Below are positions 63,977 through 64,000 of a stretch of DNA of 64,000 nucleotides, one piece after another; positions within the stretch are counted from its first letter, which is position 1; every line of letters begins with the position of its first letter. The DNA lies in NCBI GenBank assembly GCA_049177215.1, contig CP185379.1, forward strand, positions 2,356,001 through 2,420,000, read 5' to 3'. The notes under the pieces are model-generated. The model was not told the origin of the DNA, ran no database searches, and saw only the letters and a program-made list of their open reading frames with translations. Source of the stretch: Pollutiaquabacter aromativorans (GTDB lineage: Bacteria > Bacteroidota > Bacteroidia > AKYH767-A > 2013-40CM-41-45). A program made the translations under genes and the position numbers.

Positions 63977-64000
63977 GACTTACCTTATACCAAAAGCAAC

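Overview
The window reads as chromosomal DNA of a free-living member of the Bacteroidota with fairly GC-rich coding sequence. The evidence is threefold. (1) Several secreted proteins end in type IX secretion (T9SS) sorting domains, and DUF4286, DUF2807, GEVED and LytTR proteins typical of the phylum are present. (2) Gene starts largely lack Shine-Dalgarno sequences. (3) Several promoters fit the Bacteroidota sigma-A consensus, TTG/TTTG about 20 nt before TAnnTTTG. No rRNA or tRNA gene, CRISPR array, transposase or prophage was seen. Both edges cut into larger units: the first gene has lost its start, and the polysaccharide cluster at the right probably continues.

Layout. 0-16 kb holds housekeeping genes: a polysaccharide deacetylase-like protein, mfd, fbp, serA with a coupled acetyltransferase, aspartate kinase, a D-2-hydroxyacid dehydrogenase, and a minus-strand serS - TPR protein - DUF4286 - rsmA operon. 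17-26 kb carries secreted or surface proteins, a LytS/LytT-type two-component system and a TMEM175-like channel. 26-33 kb has rplU-rpmA, a YyaL-type thioredoxin-fold protein and pyruvate carboxylase. 33-35 kb is an A+T-richer pocket of unrecognised secreted proteins. 35-46 kb has a LuxR-type regulator, tsaB, a HlyD/TolC efflux pair, a possible kinase-like protein, a Sua5-type enzyme, and metH behind a SAM-I riboswitch with a readable attenuator. 46-53 kb holds a GEVED/T9SS protein, trhO and a cytochrome oxidase assembly operon (ctaB, two subunit III genes, subunit IV, SCO1, DUF420). 53-64 kb is a minus-strand polysaccharide locus: wecB, wecC, flippase, polymerase/ligase, a double glycosyltransferase, an HDAC-fold enzyme, a heparinase-like protein and a glycosyltransferase.

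The genes combine into recognisable modules: gluconeogenesis and anaplerosis (fbp, pyc), serine/methionine/aspartate-family synthesis (serA, metH, aspartate kinase), tRNA t6A and U34 modification (tsaB, Sua5, trhO), respiration (COX) and surface polysaccharide. wecB and wecC imply that UDP-ManNAcA is a building block of that polysaccharide.

The least explained feature is a set of short tandem arrays between genes, all with a 7- or 14-nt period, in several sequence families. Three of them share an intergenic region with an imperfect palindrome whose core is GAAGCTTTAGC or a variant. One array is built of ordered homogeneous blocks that differ by single transitions and supplies a gene's stop codon. 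A second observation is that three genes have a TAnnTTTG box only 4-7 nt before the ATG, which suggests leaderless mRNAs.
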